Shown: one piece after another, positions 1 through 8,899 of the stretch
Layout: each line of letters opens with the position of its first letter
Numbering within the stretch: position 1 is the first letter of the stretch
NCBI RefSeq assembly: GCF_900200035.1
Contig: NZ_FZTC01000017.1
Location: forward strand, 248,001 to 312,000
Origin: Klebsiella grimontii
GTDB taxonomy: Bacteria > Pseudomonadota > Gammaproteobacteria > Enterobacterales > Enterobacteriaceae
Direction of reading: 5' to 3'
DNA: 64,000 bases
Notes under the pieces: generated by a model
Seen by the model: the letters and a program-made list of their open reading frames with translations, nothing else
What the model was told of the DNA's origin: nothing
The model's database searches: none
Program-made: the position numbers and the translations under genes

Positions 1-331
1 CATAATAAATCTTTCCGGTGCGCTTGCCCGGCTGGGTGAGGGCCGCCTGCAGCGCGCCGTCGTTAGTCAGCACCAGCAGGCCTTCGCTATCGCGGTCCAG
101 CCGACCGGCAGCGTAGACGCCGGCAACCGGAATAAAATCTTTAAGCGTGCTGCGTCCGGCTTCATCGGTAAATTGCGGCAATACATCATATGGTTTATTG
201 AACAAGATCACAGTTTTTGGCTGGCGTTCTTTGCGTTGTCTGGTGACTTGTTGCGTGCTGAATCGCTCAACGCGATGTTTTCTAAATGAAGTTTTTTGCA
301 TGGTATTTTCAGACTCAATCAATTGCCGCAT
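1..331 (-). CDS. rluE: 23S rRNA pseudouridine synthase RluE (N-terminal part)
   Basis: The window edge cuts this gene; only about the first 110 residues are visible. RluE isomerises one uridine (U2457 in E. coli numbering) of 23S rRNA. The reading frame shows a basic N-terminal tail, the segment [16 protein letters not shown], and the motif [10 protein letters not shown] with the expected catalytic Asp at about residue 79, all typical of the RsuA/RluE family. The gene is divergent from icd, as in E. coli. The start at 331 gives [10 protein letters not shown], matching the E. coli protein. A TATAAT-like hexamer overlaps this ATG on the reverse strand, so if it is a real -10 box, translation would begin at the second in-frame ATG (301). 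Family assignment is sure; the start is less so. Confidence 0.93.
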   Translation of the reverse strand, partial: MRQLIESENTMQKTSFRKHRVERFSTQQVTRQRKERQPKTVILFNKPYDVLPQFTDEAGRSTLKDFIPVAGVYAAGRLDRDSEGLLVLTNDGALQAALTQPGKRTGKIYY

Positions 332-567
332 TATAGCCTAATTACGAATGCCTTTCATGGACGCAAACATTCAGGTAGTATTGACATGCTCATTACAACT
401 TATTAACAAAAAGGTTGCTCAAACCGATTCGCATTACAGGAAGGCGACACGGACGCGAAATCTCCGGTTAGCGGGATATTCCGATGACGGGAGTGGGCGA
501 ATAAAGCCAACGCCCGGCTAGCGTGAAGAGGGAAGAGCAGAACCAGAAGCGCTCGAAGGAGAGGTTA

Positions 568-1818
568 ATGGAAAGCAAAGTAGTAGTTCCGGCGGAAGGT
601 CAAAAAATCACCCTGCAAAACGGCAAGCTGAACGTCCCTAATAACCCGATTATCCCGTTCATCGAAGGCGATGGTATCGGTGTTGACGTCACTCCGGCGA
701 TGCTGAAAGTGGTTGATGCTGCCGTTGAGAAAGCCTATAAGGGCGAGCGTAAAATTTCCTGGATGGAAGTTTACACCGGTGAAAAATCGACCCAGGTTTA
801 TGGCCAGGATGTCTGGCTGCCTGCCGAAACTCTTGATCTGATTCGTGAATATCGTGTTGCTATCAAAGGCCCTCTGACTACGCCAGTCGGCGGCGGCATT
901 CGTTCTCTGAACGTTGCCCTGCGTCAGGAACTGGACCTCTACGTTTGCCTGCGCCCGGTTCGTTATTATCAGGGTACTCCGAGCCCGGTTAAACATCCTG
1001 AACTGACCGATATGGTTATCTTCCGCGAAAACTCCGAAGACATCTACGCCGGTATCGAGTGGAAAGCCGATTCTGCCGAAGCGGATAAAGTGATCAAATT
1101 CCTGCGCGATGAAATGGGCGTGAAGAAAATTCGCTTCCCGGAACATTGCGGTATCGGCATCAAGCCGTGCTCTGAAGAAGGTACCAAACGCCTGGTTCGC
1201 GCCGCCATTGAATACGCCATCACCAACGATCGCGATTCACTGACTCTGGTGCACAAAGGCAACATCATGAAATTCACCGAAGGCGCGTTCAAAGACTGGG
1301 GCTACCAGCTGGCACGCGAAGAGTTCGGCGGTGAGCTGATTGACGGCGGCCCGTGGCTGAAGATCAAAAACCCGAACACCGGGAAAGAGATCGTCGTGAA
1401 AGACGTTATCGCCGACGCCTTCCTGCAGCAGATCCTGCTGCGTCCGGCGGAATACGATGTTATCGCCTGTATGAACCTGAACGGCGACTATATCTCTGAC
1501 GCCCTGGCGGCGCAGGTTGGCGGTATCGGTATTGCCCCGGGTGCGAACATCGGCGACGAGTGCGCGCTGTTCGAAGCGACCCACGGTACTGCGCCGAAAT
1601 ATGCCGGCCAGGATAAAGTGAACCCAGGTTCTATTATTCTGTCCGCTGAGATGATGCTGCGCCACATGCAGTGGTTCGAAGCCGCAGACTTAATCGTTAA
1701 AGGCACTGAAGGCGCAATTGCTGCCAAGACCGTGACCTATGACTTTGAGCGTCTGATGGAAGGCGCTAAGCTGCTGAAATGTTCAGAGTTTGGCGACGCG
1801 ATCATCGCGAACATGTAA
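568..1818 (+). CDS. icd: isocitrate dehydrogenase (NADP+)
   Basis: Oxidative decarboxylation of isocitrate to 2-oxoglutarate in the TCA cycle; cytoplasmic homodimer. The 416-residue product has the same length as E. coli Icd and nearly the same sequence, including [15 protein letters not shown] near the N terminus, the phosphorylation loop GGGIRSLNV with Ser113 (target of AceK), and the NADP-binding region [19 protein letters not shown]. An in-frame GTG at 523 would add 15 residues, but the ATG at 568 follows a good AAGGAGAGG ribosome site and matches the family start. The gene stands alone, divergent from rluE, and is followed by a strong terminator. The 3' end of icd is a known phage attachment site in enterics; no prophage follows here. 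Confidence 0.98.
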   Translation: MESKVVVPAEGQKITLQNGKLNVPNNPIIPFIEGDGIGVDVTPAMLKVVDAAVEKAYKGERKISWMEVYTGEKSTQVYGQDVWLPAETLDLIREYRVAIKGPLTTPVGGGIRSLNVALRQELDLYVCLRPVRYYQGTPSPVKHPELTDMVIFRENSEDIYAGIEWKADSAEADKVIKFLRDEMGVKKIRFPEHCGIGIKPCSEEGTKRLVRAAIEYAITNDRDSLTLVHKGNIMKFTEGAFKDWGYQLAREEFGGELIDGGPWLKIKNPNTGKEIVVKDVIADAFLQQILLRPAEYDVIACMNLNGDYISDALAAQVGGIGIAPGANIGDECALFEATHGTAPKYAGQDKVNPGSIILSAEMMLRHMQWFEAADLIVKGTEGAIAAKTVTYDFERLMEGAKLLKCSEFGDAIIANM

Positions 1819-1839
1819 TCCCGTCTCTGGGTTAGACAA

Positions 1840-1869
1840 AAACGGGAGCCGATGGGCTCCCGTTTTTTT
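1840..1869 (+). terminator. rho-independent terminator of icd
   Basis: A perfect ACGGGAGCC/GGCTCCCGT stem with a four-base loop (GATG) is followed by a run of seven T on the plus strand, starting about 20 bases after the icd stop codon. Confidence 0.93.
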
Positions 1870-1974
1870 ATTACACCTGAATGATAAGCCTGGCGCCGTT
1901 TTGCTCAATGCGTCGGTCAGTGAGAGTCCTGGGGAGTCGGCCCGGCCAGGTAAAACGATACGGCATCACCATCA

Positions 1975-2361
1975 TCACACCTCCTCAGAGAGCAGCAGTC
2001 CGTAGCTGAAACTCCACTCATCGGCGGTATTGAACTGCATCATCACCATCACATCATCCGGACTAATATGCAGTTTCGTCTGCAGCCGCTGGCACAGGGT
2101 ACGGCAGAAGTTCCTCTTCTGCTCCACTGAACGAGGCTTACCTGCCAGAAGATGGAACTGAATAAAACTGTCGCTGCGGCCAGCGCTTTTATAGCGGCGG
2201 TCGAACACATGCTGGTTCGCCGGCAGCCGTTCGAAAACCTGAAAGCGATCGTGGGGCGGGACGGCAAATTCTGTTTCAAGGCTCTGTTGCAGAATGTCGG
2301 AAATCTGCATGATTTGCGTATCGTTATAACTCTGATGGAGGCTAATGCGGGTAAAGGGCAT
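1975..2361 (-). CDS. tautomerase (4-oxalocrotonate tautomerase) family protein
   Basis: A 128-residue protein beginning MPFTRISLH. The chosen ATG leaves Pro as the first residue of the mature protein, the catalytic base of this superfamily, and follows an AGAGGAG ribosome site at eight bases; a longer frame would bury this proline. The length and the segment HDRFQVFE with a later SDSFIQFHLL fit the double-length tautomerase_2-like subfamily of small keto-enol isomerases. It lies six bases downstream of the carboxymuconolactone-decarboxylase family gene and is probably co-transcribed with it. The substrate cannot be told from sequence; together the two suggest turnover of a reactive carbonyl or aromatic breakdown product. 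Confidence 0.8.
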   Translation of the reverse strand: MPFTRISLHQSYNDTQIMQISDILQQSLETEFAVPPHDRFQVFERLPANQHVFDRRYKSAGRSDSFIQFHLLAGKPRSVEQKRNFCRTLCQRLQTKLHISPDDVMVMMQFNTADEWSFSYGLLLSEEV

Positions 2362-2366
2362 CGGCG

Positions 2367-2669
2367 TTACTCCTCTTGCAGGCATTCGAGGGCGGAAACC
2401 GCCGCGGGCCAGCCGGCGTAGAATGCCAGATGGGTGAAAACCTCAACGATTTCTTCACGGGTCAGGCCATTTTGCTGGGCGAAGCGGATATGCCAGGGGA
2501 GCTGCTGAACGCGGCCCAGCGCCGTCAGCGCGCCGAGCGTCACCAGGCTGCGCTCGCGGGGAGAAAGCGGTTCACGCGTCCAGATATCATTAAAAAGTAC
2601 ATTCTGACTCAGCTCGGCTAGCTTCGGCGCGATGCGAGCCAGGGTTTCACGATCGAGGGGGTTGGCCAT
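2367..2669 (-). CDS. carboxymuconolactone decarboxylase family protein
   Basis: A 100-residue, all-helical protein of the CMD/AhpD fold. The diagnostic stretch LSPRERSLVTLGALTALGR is followed by LPWHIRFAQQNGLTREEIVE and HLAFYAGWPAAVSAL, which match gamma-carboxymuconolactone decarboxylase-like proteins. The CxxC pair of AhpD-type peroxidases is absent, so a peroxidase role is unlikely. It is the first gene of a two-gene unit with the tautomerase and is divergent from a LysR-type regulator 100 bases away, the usual arrangement for a small regulated detoxification or catabolic operon. The exact reaction is unknown. The ATG has a GGAGAG ribosome site. Confidence 0.8.
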   Translation of the reverse strand: MANPLDRETLARIAPKLAELSQNVLFNDIWTREPLSPRERSLVTLGALTALGRVQQLPWHIRFAQQNGLTREEIVEVFTHLAFYAGWPAAVSALECLQEE

Positions 2670-2769
2670 CGTTATCTCTCCGTATTGACAATAACGTCAT
2701 TCTGGCGCGCTGTTTCAATCCTGAAAATTGAATTATATTAGACCGTTCATCCCGTTTATCAGGACAATC

Positions 2770-3654
2770 ATGAATAAGCTCCCACTCACGTTCGATCTCG
2801 ACGCGCTGCGCAGTTTTGTCACCGGTATTGAATGCGGTAGCTTTGCGCAGGCGGCAGGTCGCCTCTGCCGTTCAACCTCGGCGGTGAGCGCTCAGCTGAA
2901 AAAGCTGGAGCAGCAGTGCGGCACCGCTCTGGTGGAGAAGAGAGGCCGCCACCTGGCGCTGACGCAGAATGGCGAGATAATTATGGGCTATGCCCGGCGT
3001 CTGCTGGCGCTGAACGATGAAGCGCAGCGAGTCCTGCAGGGCGAACTTTTGCAGGGAGAAATACGCATTGGCATGCAGGAGGATTTTGGCGAGTCGCTTA
3101 TGCCCGGCATTCTTGGCGAGTTCAAACGTCACCATCCAGGAATGCGAATTATTGCCCGTGTCGATCGCAATCGGGCGCTGCTCAACGCCCTCAATGACAA
3201 TATGCTTGATATGGCGCTGCTGTGGCAGCCGGAGAGCGCGCAGCGTGAAGGCAAACCGATCGGCCAGAGCCGGCTGGAGTGGATAACCCATCCGCAGCTG
3301 GATATTGCCGCGCTGCTGGCGGAGGGCAAGCCGTTGCCGTTGGTGATGCTGGACAGCCCGTGCCTGATGCGTTCCCGCGCCATCGACTGTCTGGACCGGG
3401 CCAACATCGCCTGGCAGGTGGTGTTTATCAGCCATAGTCTGAGCGGCATCTGGGCGGCGGTGCAGGCCGGACTGGGCATTACCGTACGTACGCGCATCGG
3501 CATGCCCGGCAACCTGCGCGTGGCGGGAAGCCTGCTGCCATCGCCGGGGAATCTCGGTATTACGCTGACGCACGGCCAGGGGAACGACGGGGTTCACGGA
3601 GCGCGGGCGCTGTTGGGGCAACTGATGGAAGACGCGCTATTAAGCGTGATGTGA
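2770..3654 (+). CDS. LysR-family transcriptional regulator
   Basis: A 294-residue regulator. The N-terminal winged helix-turn-helix reads DLDALRSFVTGIECGSFAQA, then SAVSAQLKKLEQQCGTALVEKRGR (written here in two parts of the same domain, residues about 8 to 65), which is the LysR signature. The C-terminal effector-binding domain runs from about residue 90 (GEIRIGMQEDF) to the end. An upstream in-frame start at 2728 is possible, but ATG 2770 sits after an AGGA site and gives the normal family length. It is divergent from the CMD/tautomerase pair, which it presumably controls; the inducer is unknown. Confidence 0.85.
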   Translation: MNKLPLTFDLDALRSFVTGIECGSFAQAAGRLCRSTSAVSAQLKKLEQQCGTALVEKRGRHLALTQNGEIIMGYARRLLALNDEAQRVLQGELLQGEIRIGMQEDFGESLMPGILGEFKRHHPGMRIIARVDRNRALLNALNDNMLDMALLWQPESAQREGKPIGQSRLEWITHPQLDIAALLAEGKPLPLVMLDSPCLMRSRAIDCLDRANIAWQVVFISHSLSGIWAAVQAGLGITVRTRIGMPGNLRVAGSLLPSPGNLGITLTHGQGNDGVHGARALLGQLMEDALLSVM

Positions 3655-3725
3655 GCGTTATTCACCCGCGCGTCGGCTTTCATTAGCATGGGTGAATAGG
3701 GCATCTTCGCCTTCTGGAACGAGGC

Positions 3726-5510
3726 TCAATCCGCCTTTAACATCCCAAAACTCACAATTCTCGACCGCCCCAGCTCTTTGGCCCGGTAGAGCGCTGCATC
3801 GGCCGCGCGCAGCAGGCTGTCGCTTTGCGTATGCTGGGGGTAGCTGGCGATGCCGATGGAGACATCGATCTGGCCAATCTCAGCGAGGCCGTAGCGTAGG
3901 GTTAGCAGGTGCACGCTGTTATAGATATCGTTCGCGCAGACCATCGCGGTCTGTTCATCGGTTCCACCCAGCAGCACCAGGAACTCTTCGCCGCCATAGC
4001 GGAAGGCCATGCCGATATCGCGCACCGCGCGTTGAATAATCGCGGCGACGCTTTTGATCACCAGGTCGCCCGCCTCGTGACCGTAACTATCATTAATCGC
4101 CTTAAAGTGATCGATATCGATCATCAGGCAGCTCAGCGGCGTGCCGTTGCGAACCGCCAGATTCATTTGGGTATGCAGAGCGTCATCCAGGTGGTGGCGG
4201 TTACGCAGGCCGGTTAATGAATCAAACAGCGCCTTTTCCAGCAGCGCGTTGCGCAAACGCTGATTCGCCAGCGCCAGACCCAGCGCTTCAGCCATCAGTT
4301 CAAGATAGGCGCGGGAAGGGGCGGTCGCGGAAGTAACGTTGCTGAAGGAGAGCAGGCCAATCGCTTCTCCCTGCGCAATCAACGGCACGCATAGCGACTG
4401 ATTAGCCTGCGATTCCGACAGGTGATAACAGGCGATATCCGGCTCACCGTTGACCGGCGGATGGCTCAGCCCGCGCCGCACGGCCCAGCAGTTATCCGGA
4501 TGAAAGACGTCCGCTTCAAGCGGCGGAGAAAGCCACTGCGCCACGCAGCGCATCTGCCAGGGATCGGTATCAAGAATATACAGTCGCCCCGGGATCGCCG
4601 GGGCGATATTCGGCGCGAAAAGTTCGGCAACCTTGATCACGTCCTCGAAGGATTCGCAGCCCTGTAAACGCTGGGTCATCCGCGCCAGCAGCTCGCGGAC
4701 CGCCCAATCGGCGTCGCGCTCTTGTTCCAGCCGCTGGCGCGCCAGCCCGTTCTCGCGAAAGATGCGAATGGCCTGGGCCATATCGCCAATTTCATCAATC
4801 TGGGTAAACTGCGGCGTTTCAACCGCGTAATCCTGCGAGGCCAGCCGCTGCACGACATCGCTCAGACGGACGACGGGATACAGCACCCGCCGCTTAAGAA
4901 TAAAGCCCAGCACAAACAGGAACATCAGCGCCGTGAGCCCAACCATGACCTCAGAGAGCGTACGCCAGATCCGCGATTTCTCCGTCGCCTCGGCAATGGT
5001 TTTATTCACCCGGCCTTCGAGCATCAGGCGAAAGTGGTCAAGCTGCGTCTGGACCCGCTCGAGCTCCTGCTCATAGGCGGTGCCGTAAAGCAGGTTGACC
5101 GCCTCTTTTTCCTCGCCCCTGGCAACCTGCGCCAGCGCCGTCCGCTGCTCGTCCTGGAGTTCATCGGCCATCTGTAACCCCTCGCGCAGCAGCGCCAGCT
5201 CTTCAGCGGTTGCGCCATTGTCTTTCAGCTTTACTAGCCGGCGTTCAATGGCGGTGATGGCCTGAGTTTGCTGCCGGTACTCCTGCAGCACATCCTGATT
5301 TTTTTTGATGATGTAAAGTCGCGCGAGATCGGAAAGCTCCCAGGCGCCGCTTTCCACTTCTTCGCTTAGCTGGTCGAACACCTGGCGTTGTTCGACGGCG
5401 CGGCGTTCGGCATTATCCGCACTTGAAGCCATCAGCATTGCGATGCCTGAGGCGAGGGTCAGGGCGACGGTGATCCCGTAGGCCCAGTTGGTCATGGTGG
5501 CGATTCTCAC
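3726..5510 (-). CDS. membrane diguanylate cyclase (HAMP-GAF-GGDEF)
   Basis: A 594-residue inner-membrane signalling enzyme expected to make cyclic di-GMP from two GTP. Domains in order: membrane helix at about 10-30, periplasmic helical sensor region with coiled-coil character to about 185, second membrane helix at about 188-208, HAMP linker at about 210-262, GAF domain at about 275-420, and a GGDEF domain to the end. The active-site motif is RYGGEEF, a functional variant. At the position of the inhibitory I-site the protein has RDIG instead of RxxD, so feedback inhibition by product may be lost. The start is GTG, with AAGGA seven bases upstream. It follows the HD-GYP gene by 75 bases on the same strand, suggesting paired synthesis and breakdown of the messenger. 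Confidence 0.9.
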   Translation of the reverse strand: MRIATMTNWAYGITVALTLASGIAMLMASSADNAERRAVEQRQVFDQLSEEVESGAWELSDLARLYIIKKNQDVLQEYRQQTQAITAIERRLVKLKDNGATAEELALLREGLQMADELQDEQRTALAQVARGEEKEAVNLLYGTAYEQELERVQTQLDHFRLMLEGRVNKTIAEATEKSRIWRTLSEVMVGLTALMFLFVLGFILKRRVLYPVVRLSDVVQRLASQDYAVETPQFTQIDEIGDMAQAIRIFRENGLARQRLEQERDADWAVRELLARMTQRLQGCESFEDVIKVAELFAPNIAPAIPGRLYILDTDPWQMRCVAQWLSPPLEADVFHPDNCWAVRRGLSHPPVNGEPDIACYHLSESQANQSLCVPLIAQGEAIGLLSFSNVTSATAPSRAYLELMAEALGLALANQRLRNALLEKALFDSLTGLRNRHHLDDALHTQMNLAVRNGTPLSCLMIDIDHFKAINDSYGHEAGDLVIKSVAAIIQRAVRDIGMAFRYGGEEFLVLLGGTDEQTAMVCANDIYNSVHLLTLRYGLAEIGQIDVSIGIASYPQHTQSDSLLRAADAALYRAKELGRSRIVSFGMLKAD

Positions 5511-5585
5511 CGAATATTCCTTGCGTGCAGATGAATTATTTTGTTTTTATCGTTGCGCACCGGCTTCACCAGAAAAAACCGGTGA

Positions 5586-6785
5586 TTAAGGGGGCAGCGT
5601 GTGAGTAATAATAGCGTGCAGCGCTTCGGCATGCTGATGCAAAATGCGATACACATCTTTATCCAACGCGCCATTTATAACATCACTCTCTATCAGCTGT
5701 AACGCTTGCTGACGGCGCATTCCTGGGCGATAGGGGCGGTCTTCGGTCAGCGCGGTGAATATATCCGCGATGGCGATAATCCGATCCGGTAGTTGCAGGT
5801 AATCCTCATTGAGATGAAGCGGATAACCGCTGCCATCCAGTTTTTCATGATGGTTTGCGGCCCAGTTAATTATCTCGCCGAGTTCGCTGAAGGTGCTAAG
5901 AATTTCGCCGGTCATATAGCTATGCTCGCGAACCTGAAGCAACTCTTCGTCGTTCAGCTCACCCTGTTTCTCGAGGATTGCCAGCGGAATATACACTTTG
6001 CCGATATCGTGCAAATAACCGGCAATCTCAATCTTCCTGCACTCCAGATCCGGCAGACTCATATAAGCGGCGAGGGCGCGCGAAATTTGACCAACCTTCA
6101 GACTGTGGCTGGCGGTAAAGCTGCTGTAGGTATCGACAATTTTGGCAATAAGTAGACAGATATCTTTCAGACCGTCGATATCGATATACACATCGTTGAT
6201 GGGGCCGATGATTTCCAGCATTCGCTGAATATGTCCGGGATTAAGATGCAGCCAAAAATGCTCTTTTTCTGCGAGCTGGCACAAGGTCTGACACAGCGGC
6301 GGGTCGATCGCCTGGTAAAGCGCGCGGAAGTTATCAATACTCATATCGGTTTGATAGGTGGTTGCGCTCTTATCACCAGGGAGCTGGCGTTCAAAAACGT
6401 CGGCAAAATAGACAATATGCTGTTCGAGGCTGCCTCTGTGGTTTGGGCTAAAATGGTGATCGCGGATAATCGGCAGGATGGGGGCCAGGGTGGCTAACCC
6501 GGCCAGCATTTCGGCTCCCCGGTGCTGATGTGGATCATTGAGGTTATCGATGGCGTTCAGCGACGAAAACGCCCTTTTATCGCCCAGCACGCCAATGTCG
6601 TGCAGCAGCGCGGCGCAAAAGATAGTTTGCTGCTGCCGGCGCGATAGGCCCGATGCCTGCGCAAGCTCCAGCGCAATCAGCGCCGTGCGTTGCATATGCA
6701 GGTGTAATTCGGGATTAATTACTTGTATGACGCGGGAGGTAAGCATCAATGCTGATTTTAAGGCGATACGCATCGTTTTCTCCAT
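5586..6785 (-). CDS. tandem HD / HD-GYP domain protein, probable cyclic-di-GMP phosphodiesterase
   Basis: A 399-residue soluble protein with two HD modules. The N-terminal half (about 30-125) keeps LLHDIGVLGD and a later RDHHFSPNH but lacks a GYP motif. The C-terminal half is a full HD-GYP domain: AGYLHDIGKVYIP at about residue 255, then NHHEKLDGSGYP and the family block RIIAIADIFTALTEDRPYR. HD-GYP enzymes hydrolyse cyclic di-GMP, often to GMP. No receiver or membrane segment is visible. The gene is the first of a two-gene unit with the GGDEF cyclase. HD-GYP proteins are uncommon in enteric bacteria, so this pair is notable. Phosphodiesterase activity is inferred from intact metal ligands in the C-terminal domain. 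Confidence 0.88.
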   Translation of the reverse strand: MEKTMRIALKSALMLTSRVIQVINPELHLHMQRTALIALELAQASGLSRRQQQTIFCAALLHDIGVLGDKRAFSSLNAIDNLNDPHQHRGAEMLAGLATLAPILPIIRDHHFSPNHRGSLEQHIVYFADVFERQLPGDKSATTYQTDMSIDNFRALYQAIDPPLCQTLCQLAEKEHFWLHLNPGHIQRMLEIIGPINDVYIDIDGLKDICLLIAKIVDTYSSFTASHSLKVGQISRALAAYMSLPDLECRKIEIAGYLHDIGKVYIPLAILEKQGELNDEELLQVREHSYMTGEILSTFSELGEIINWAANHHEKLDGSGYPLHLNEDYLQLPDRIIAIADIFTALTEDRPYRPGMRRQQALQLIESDVINGALDKDVYRILHQHAEALHAIITHTLPP

Positions 6786-6988
6786 CGCATTACCCGCATC
6801 GTGTTGGTCTATTTCGTTGATAGCGATGCCGACACGACAAAATAGATTGAATAAGTTGATTCTGATTTCGCTTTTATGTCATGCCCGTTTTTAGCGCGTT
6901 CCTGCACCAAAGTAGCGCTCAGAACGAAGTAAAAATCCTTTTTTGTCTGATAGTTAATCACTTTTAACAGGTAAAATATATTAAATCC

Positions 6989-7005
6989 TGGCAAGCCGTT
7001 TGCAT
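6989..7005 (+). promoter_or_regulatory. sigma-54-type promoter of ansB
   Basis: The sequence TGGCAAGCCGTTTGCAT has GG and GC exactly ten bases apart and matches the -24/-12 consensus TGGCAC-N5-TTGCA at ten of eleven positions. Transcription would start near 7017, about 30 bases before ansB. A half site TGCACCA at 6903-6909, followed five bases later by a weaker GCGC, resembles an NtrC site and lies at a usual enhancer distance. Confidence 0.75.
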
Positions 7006-7048
7006 TCTCTCTGCGCGAATATATTTAATATCTATTTTGGGATGAGTC

Positions 7049-8095
7049 ATGATGAATTTTAGAGCATTACTGGCAATTACGTTACTGACGATAAGCGCTT
7101 TTGCATTTAGTGATACGCGTCTGCCGCATATCGTTATCCTGGCGACCGGAGGAACGATTGCCGGTTCGGCAGCCAGCAATACCCAGACTACCGGGTACAA
7201 AGCCGGCGCGATTGGCGTCCAGACGCTGATTAATGCCGTGCCTGAGATGAGCAAAGTCGCCCGCGTTGACGGCGAACAGGTTGCCAATATCGGCAGCGAA
7301 AATATGACCAGCGACATTATTCTCAAGCTGTCAAAACGCGTCAATGAGCTGCTGGCCCGCGATGATGTCGACGGCGTGGTGATTACCCACGGCACCGATA
7401 CTCTGGACGAGACGCCTTACTTCCTCAACCTGACGGTAAAAAGCAATAAACCGGTAGTCTTCACGGCGGCGATGCGTCCGGCCACGGCCATCAGCGCCGA
7501 CGGCCCGATGAACCTGCTGGAAGCGGTGACCGTGGCGGCCGATCCGCAAGCGAAAGGCCGCGGCGTGATGGTGGTCCTCAATGATCGCATTGGCGCCGCG
7601 CGTTTCGTTACGAAGACCAATGCCACAACGCTGGATACCTTCAAGGCGCCGGAAGAGGGCTATCTGGGCGTTATCGTGAGCGGCAAACCGCAGTTCGAAA
7701 CGCGCGTGGATAAAATTCATACCGTGCGCTCGGTTTTTGACGTCCGCCAGCTTAACGCGCTACCGAAGGTAGTCATTATTTATGGCTATCAGGATGACCC
7801 TGAATATATGTATGACGCGGCGATCGCGCACCATGTAGACGGCATTATCTATGCGGGCACCGGCGCGGGATCGGTCTCCGTACGCAGCGCGGCGGGGATC
7901 GAAAAAGCGGAAAAAGCCGGTATCGTGGTGGTTCGCGCCTCGCGCACCGGTAGCGGCGTCGTGCCGGTTGATGATGGCCAGCCGGGGCTGGTATCCGATT
8001 CGCTCAACCCGGCAAAAGCGCGCATCCTGCTGATGACGGCGCTGACGCAAACGAAAAATCCGCAGGTGATCCAGCAGTACTTCCACACCTACTGA
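7049..8095 (+). CDS. ansB: periplasmic L-asparaginase II
   Basis: Hydrolyses asparagine to aspartate and ammonia in the periplasm. The 348-residue precursor has a signal peptide (about residues 1-22, ending SAFAFS) and the two asparaginase signatures: [14 protein letters not shown] with the nucleophilic Thr, and [15 protein letters not shown] with the second Thr-Asp pair. The C-terminal [17 protein letters not shown] also matches the type II family. A second ATG at 7052 is possible; the ribosome site is GGGATGA. The upstream region carries a sigma-54-type promoter rather than an evident CRP/FNR site, suggesting nitrogen control, in line with the known nitrogen-regulated asparaginase of Klebsiella. 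It converges on fecE. Confidence 0.95.
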   Translation: MMNFRALLAITLLTISAFAFSDTRLPHIVILATGGTIAGSAASNTQTTGYKAGAIGVQTLINAVPEMSKVARVDGEQVANIGSENMTSDIILKLSKRVNELLARDDVDGVVITHGTDTLDETPYFLNLTVKSNKPVVFTAAMRPATAISADGPMNLLEAVTVAADPQAKGRGVMVVLNDRIGAARFVTKTNATTLDTFKAPEEGYLGVIVSGKPQFETRVDKIHTVRSVFDVRQLNALPKVVIIYGYQDDPEYMYDAAIAHHVDGIIYAGTGAGSVSVRSAAGIEKAEKAGIVVVRASRTGSGVVPVDDGQPGLVSDSLNPAKARILLMTALTQTKNPQVIQQYFHTY

Positions 8096-8102
8096 TTAAC
8101 TT

Positions 8103-8129
8103 CGGGTAGGGCGCAGGGCGCCTTACCCG
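8103..8129. repeat. REP-like palindrome between ansB and fecE
   Basis: An imperfect GC-rich palindrome (CGGGTAGGGCGC, then GGCGCCTTACCCG) of the REP type lies between the convergent ansB and fecE genes. It could also help end transcription from either side, although no T run follows. Confidence 0.65.
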
Positions 8130-8131
8130 GG

Positions 8132-8899
8132 TTATTTCACCACGCACATCGGGCGCTGCGACACCGGCTCCGGGTGAATTTCCGCTTCCAGGTGAAAGAT
8201 CTCCCGCAGCATCTCCGGCGTCAGCACCGTTTCCGCTGAACCTTGAGCCCGCACCTGCCCCCCTTCAAGCACCACCAGATGATCGCAGTAGCGGCTGGCC
8301 TGGTTGAGATCGTGCAGCACGGTAACCACGGTTTTTCCCATCCGCTGCAGCTCGCGCATCAGCGTCATCAGTTCCACCTGATGATTAATATCCAGCCAGG
8401 TCGTTGGCTCATCGAGCAGCACCAGCGGCGTATCCTGCGCCAGCAGCAGCGCCAGAAAAGCCCGCTGCCGCTGGCCGCCGGAAAGGGCGGTCAGCGGCTG
8501 TTCCGCCAGCGCAGCGATGCCGGTGCGCTGTAGCGCGCTGTCGACCAGCTGTCGATCGTGCTCTGTAAGCCGACCCCATAGCGGTAGCCACGGACTGCGG
8601 CCATAGCCGACCAGCTCGCGTACGCTGACGCCTTCCGGAACGTGATGCTGCTGCGGCAACAGCGCCAGTCGGCGCGCCAGCTGACGCACGGAGAGGCGCG
8701 TTAAGGCGACATCACCGAGCCAGATCTCGCCGGCGAGCGGCGTTAGCAGGCGGGAGAAACACTTCAGCAGCGTTGATTTACCGCAGCCGTTTGGCCCCAG
8801 CAGCGCGGTGATTTTGCCGCCGGGCAGCGTCAGGTCGAGATGATTGATAACGTGTTTGCCGCCATAGCCGGCGGTGAGCTTTTGGGTTCGCAGTTCCAT
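8132..8899 (-). CDS. fecE: ferric citrate ABC transporter, ATP-binding protein
   Basis: A 255-residue ATPase that powers import of iron from the periplasm through FecCD. Walker A is GPNGCGKST (about residues 34-42), the ABC signature is LSGGQRQRA, and Walker B is LVLLDEPT followed by the D-loop, with a switch His in VLHDLNQ. The sequence is close to E. coli FecE. Its ATG directly abuts the fecD stop codon, so it is the last gene of fecABCDE. Confidence 0.96.
   Translation of the reverse strand: MELRTQKLTAGYGGKHVINHLDLTLPGGKITALLGPNGCGKSTLLKCFSRLLTPLAGEIWLGDVALTRLSVRQLARRLALLPQQHHVPEGVSVRELVGYGRSPWLPLWGRLTEHDRQLVDSALQRTGIAALAEQPLTALSGGQRQRAFLALLLAQDTPLVLLDEPTTWLDINHQVELMTLMRELQRMGKTVVTVLHDLNQASRYCDHLVVLEGGQVRAQGSAETVLTPEMLREIFHLEAEIHPEPVSQRPMCVVK

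Noticed and set aside
1740-1900. Possible prophage attachment at the icd 3' end
   Set aside because: icd is intact, followed at once by its terminator and ordinary genes; there is no duplicated icd tail or integrase.
2670-2769. TGGCGCGCTGTTTCAA as a sigma-54 promoter before the LysR gene
   Set aside because: Has CA rather than the required GC at -12, so it does not fit the consensus.
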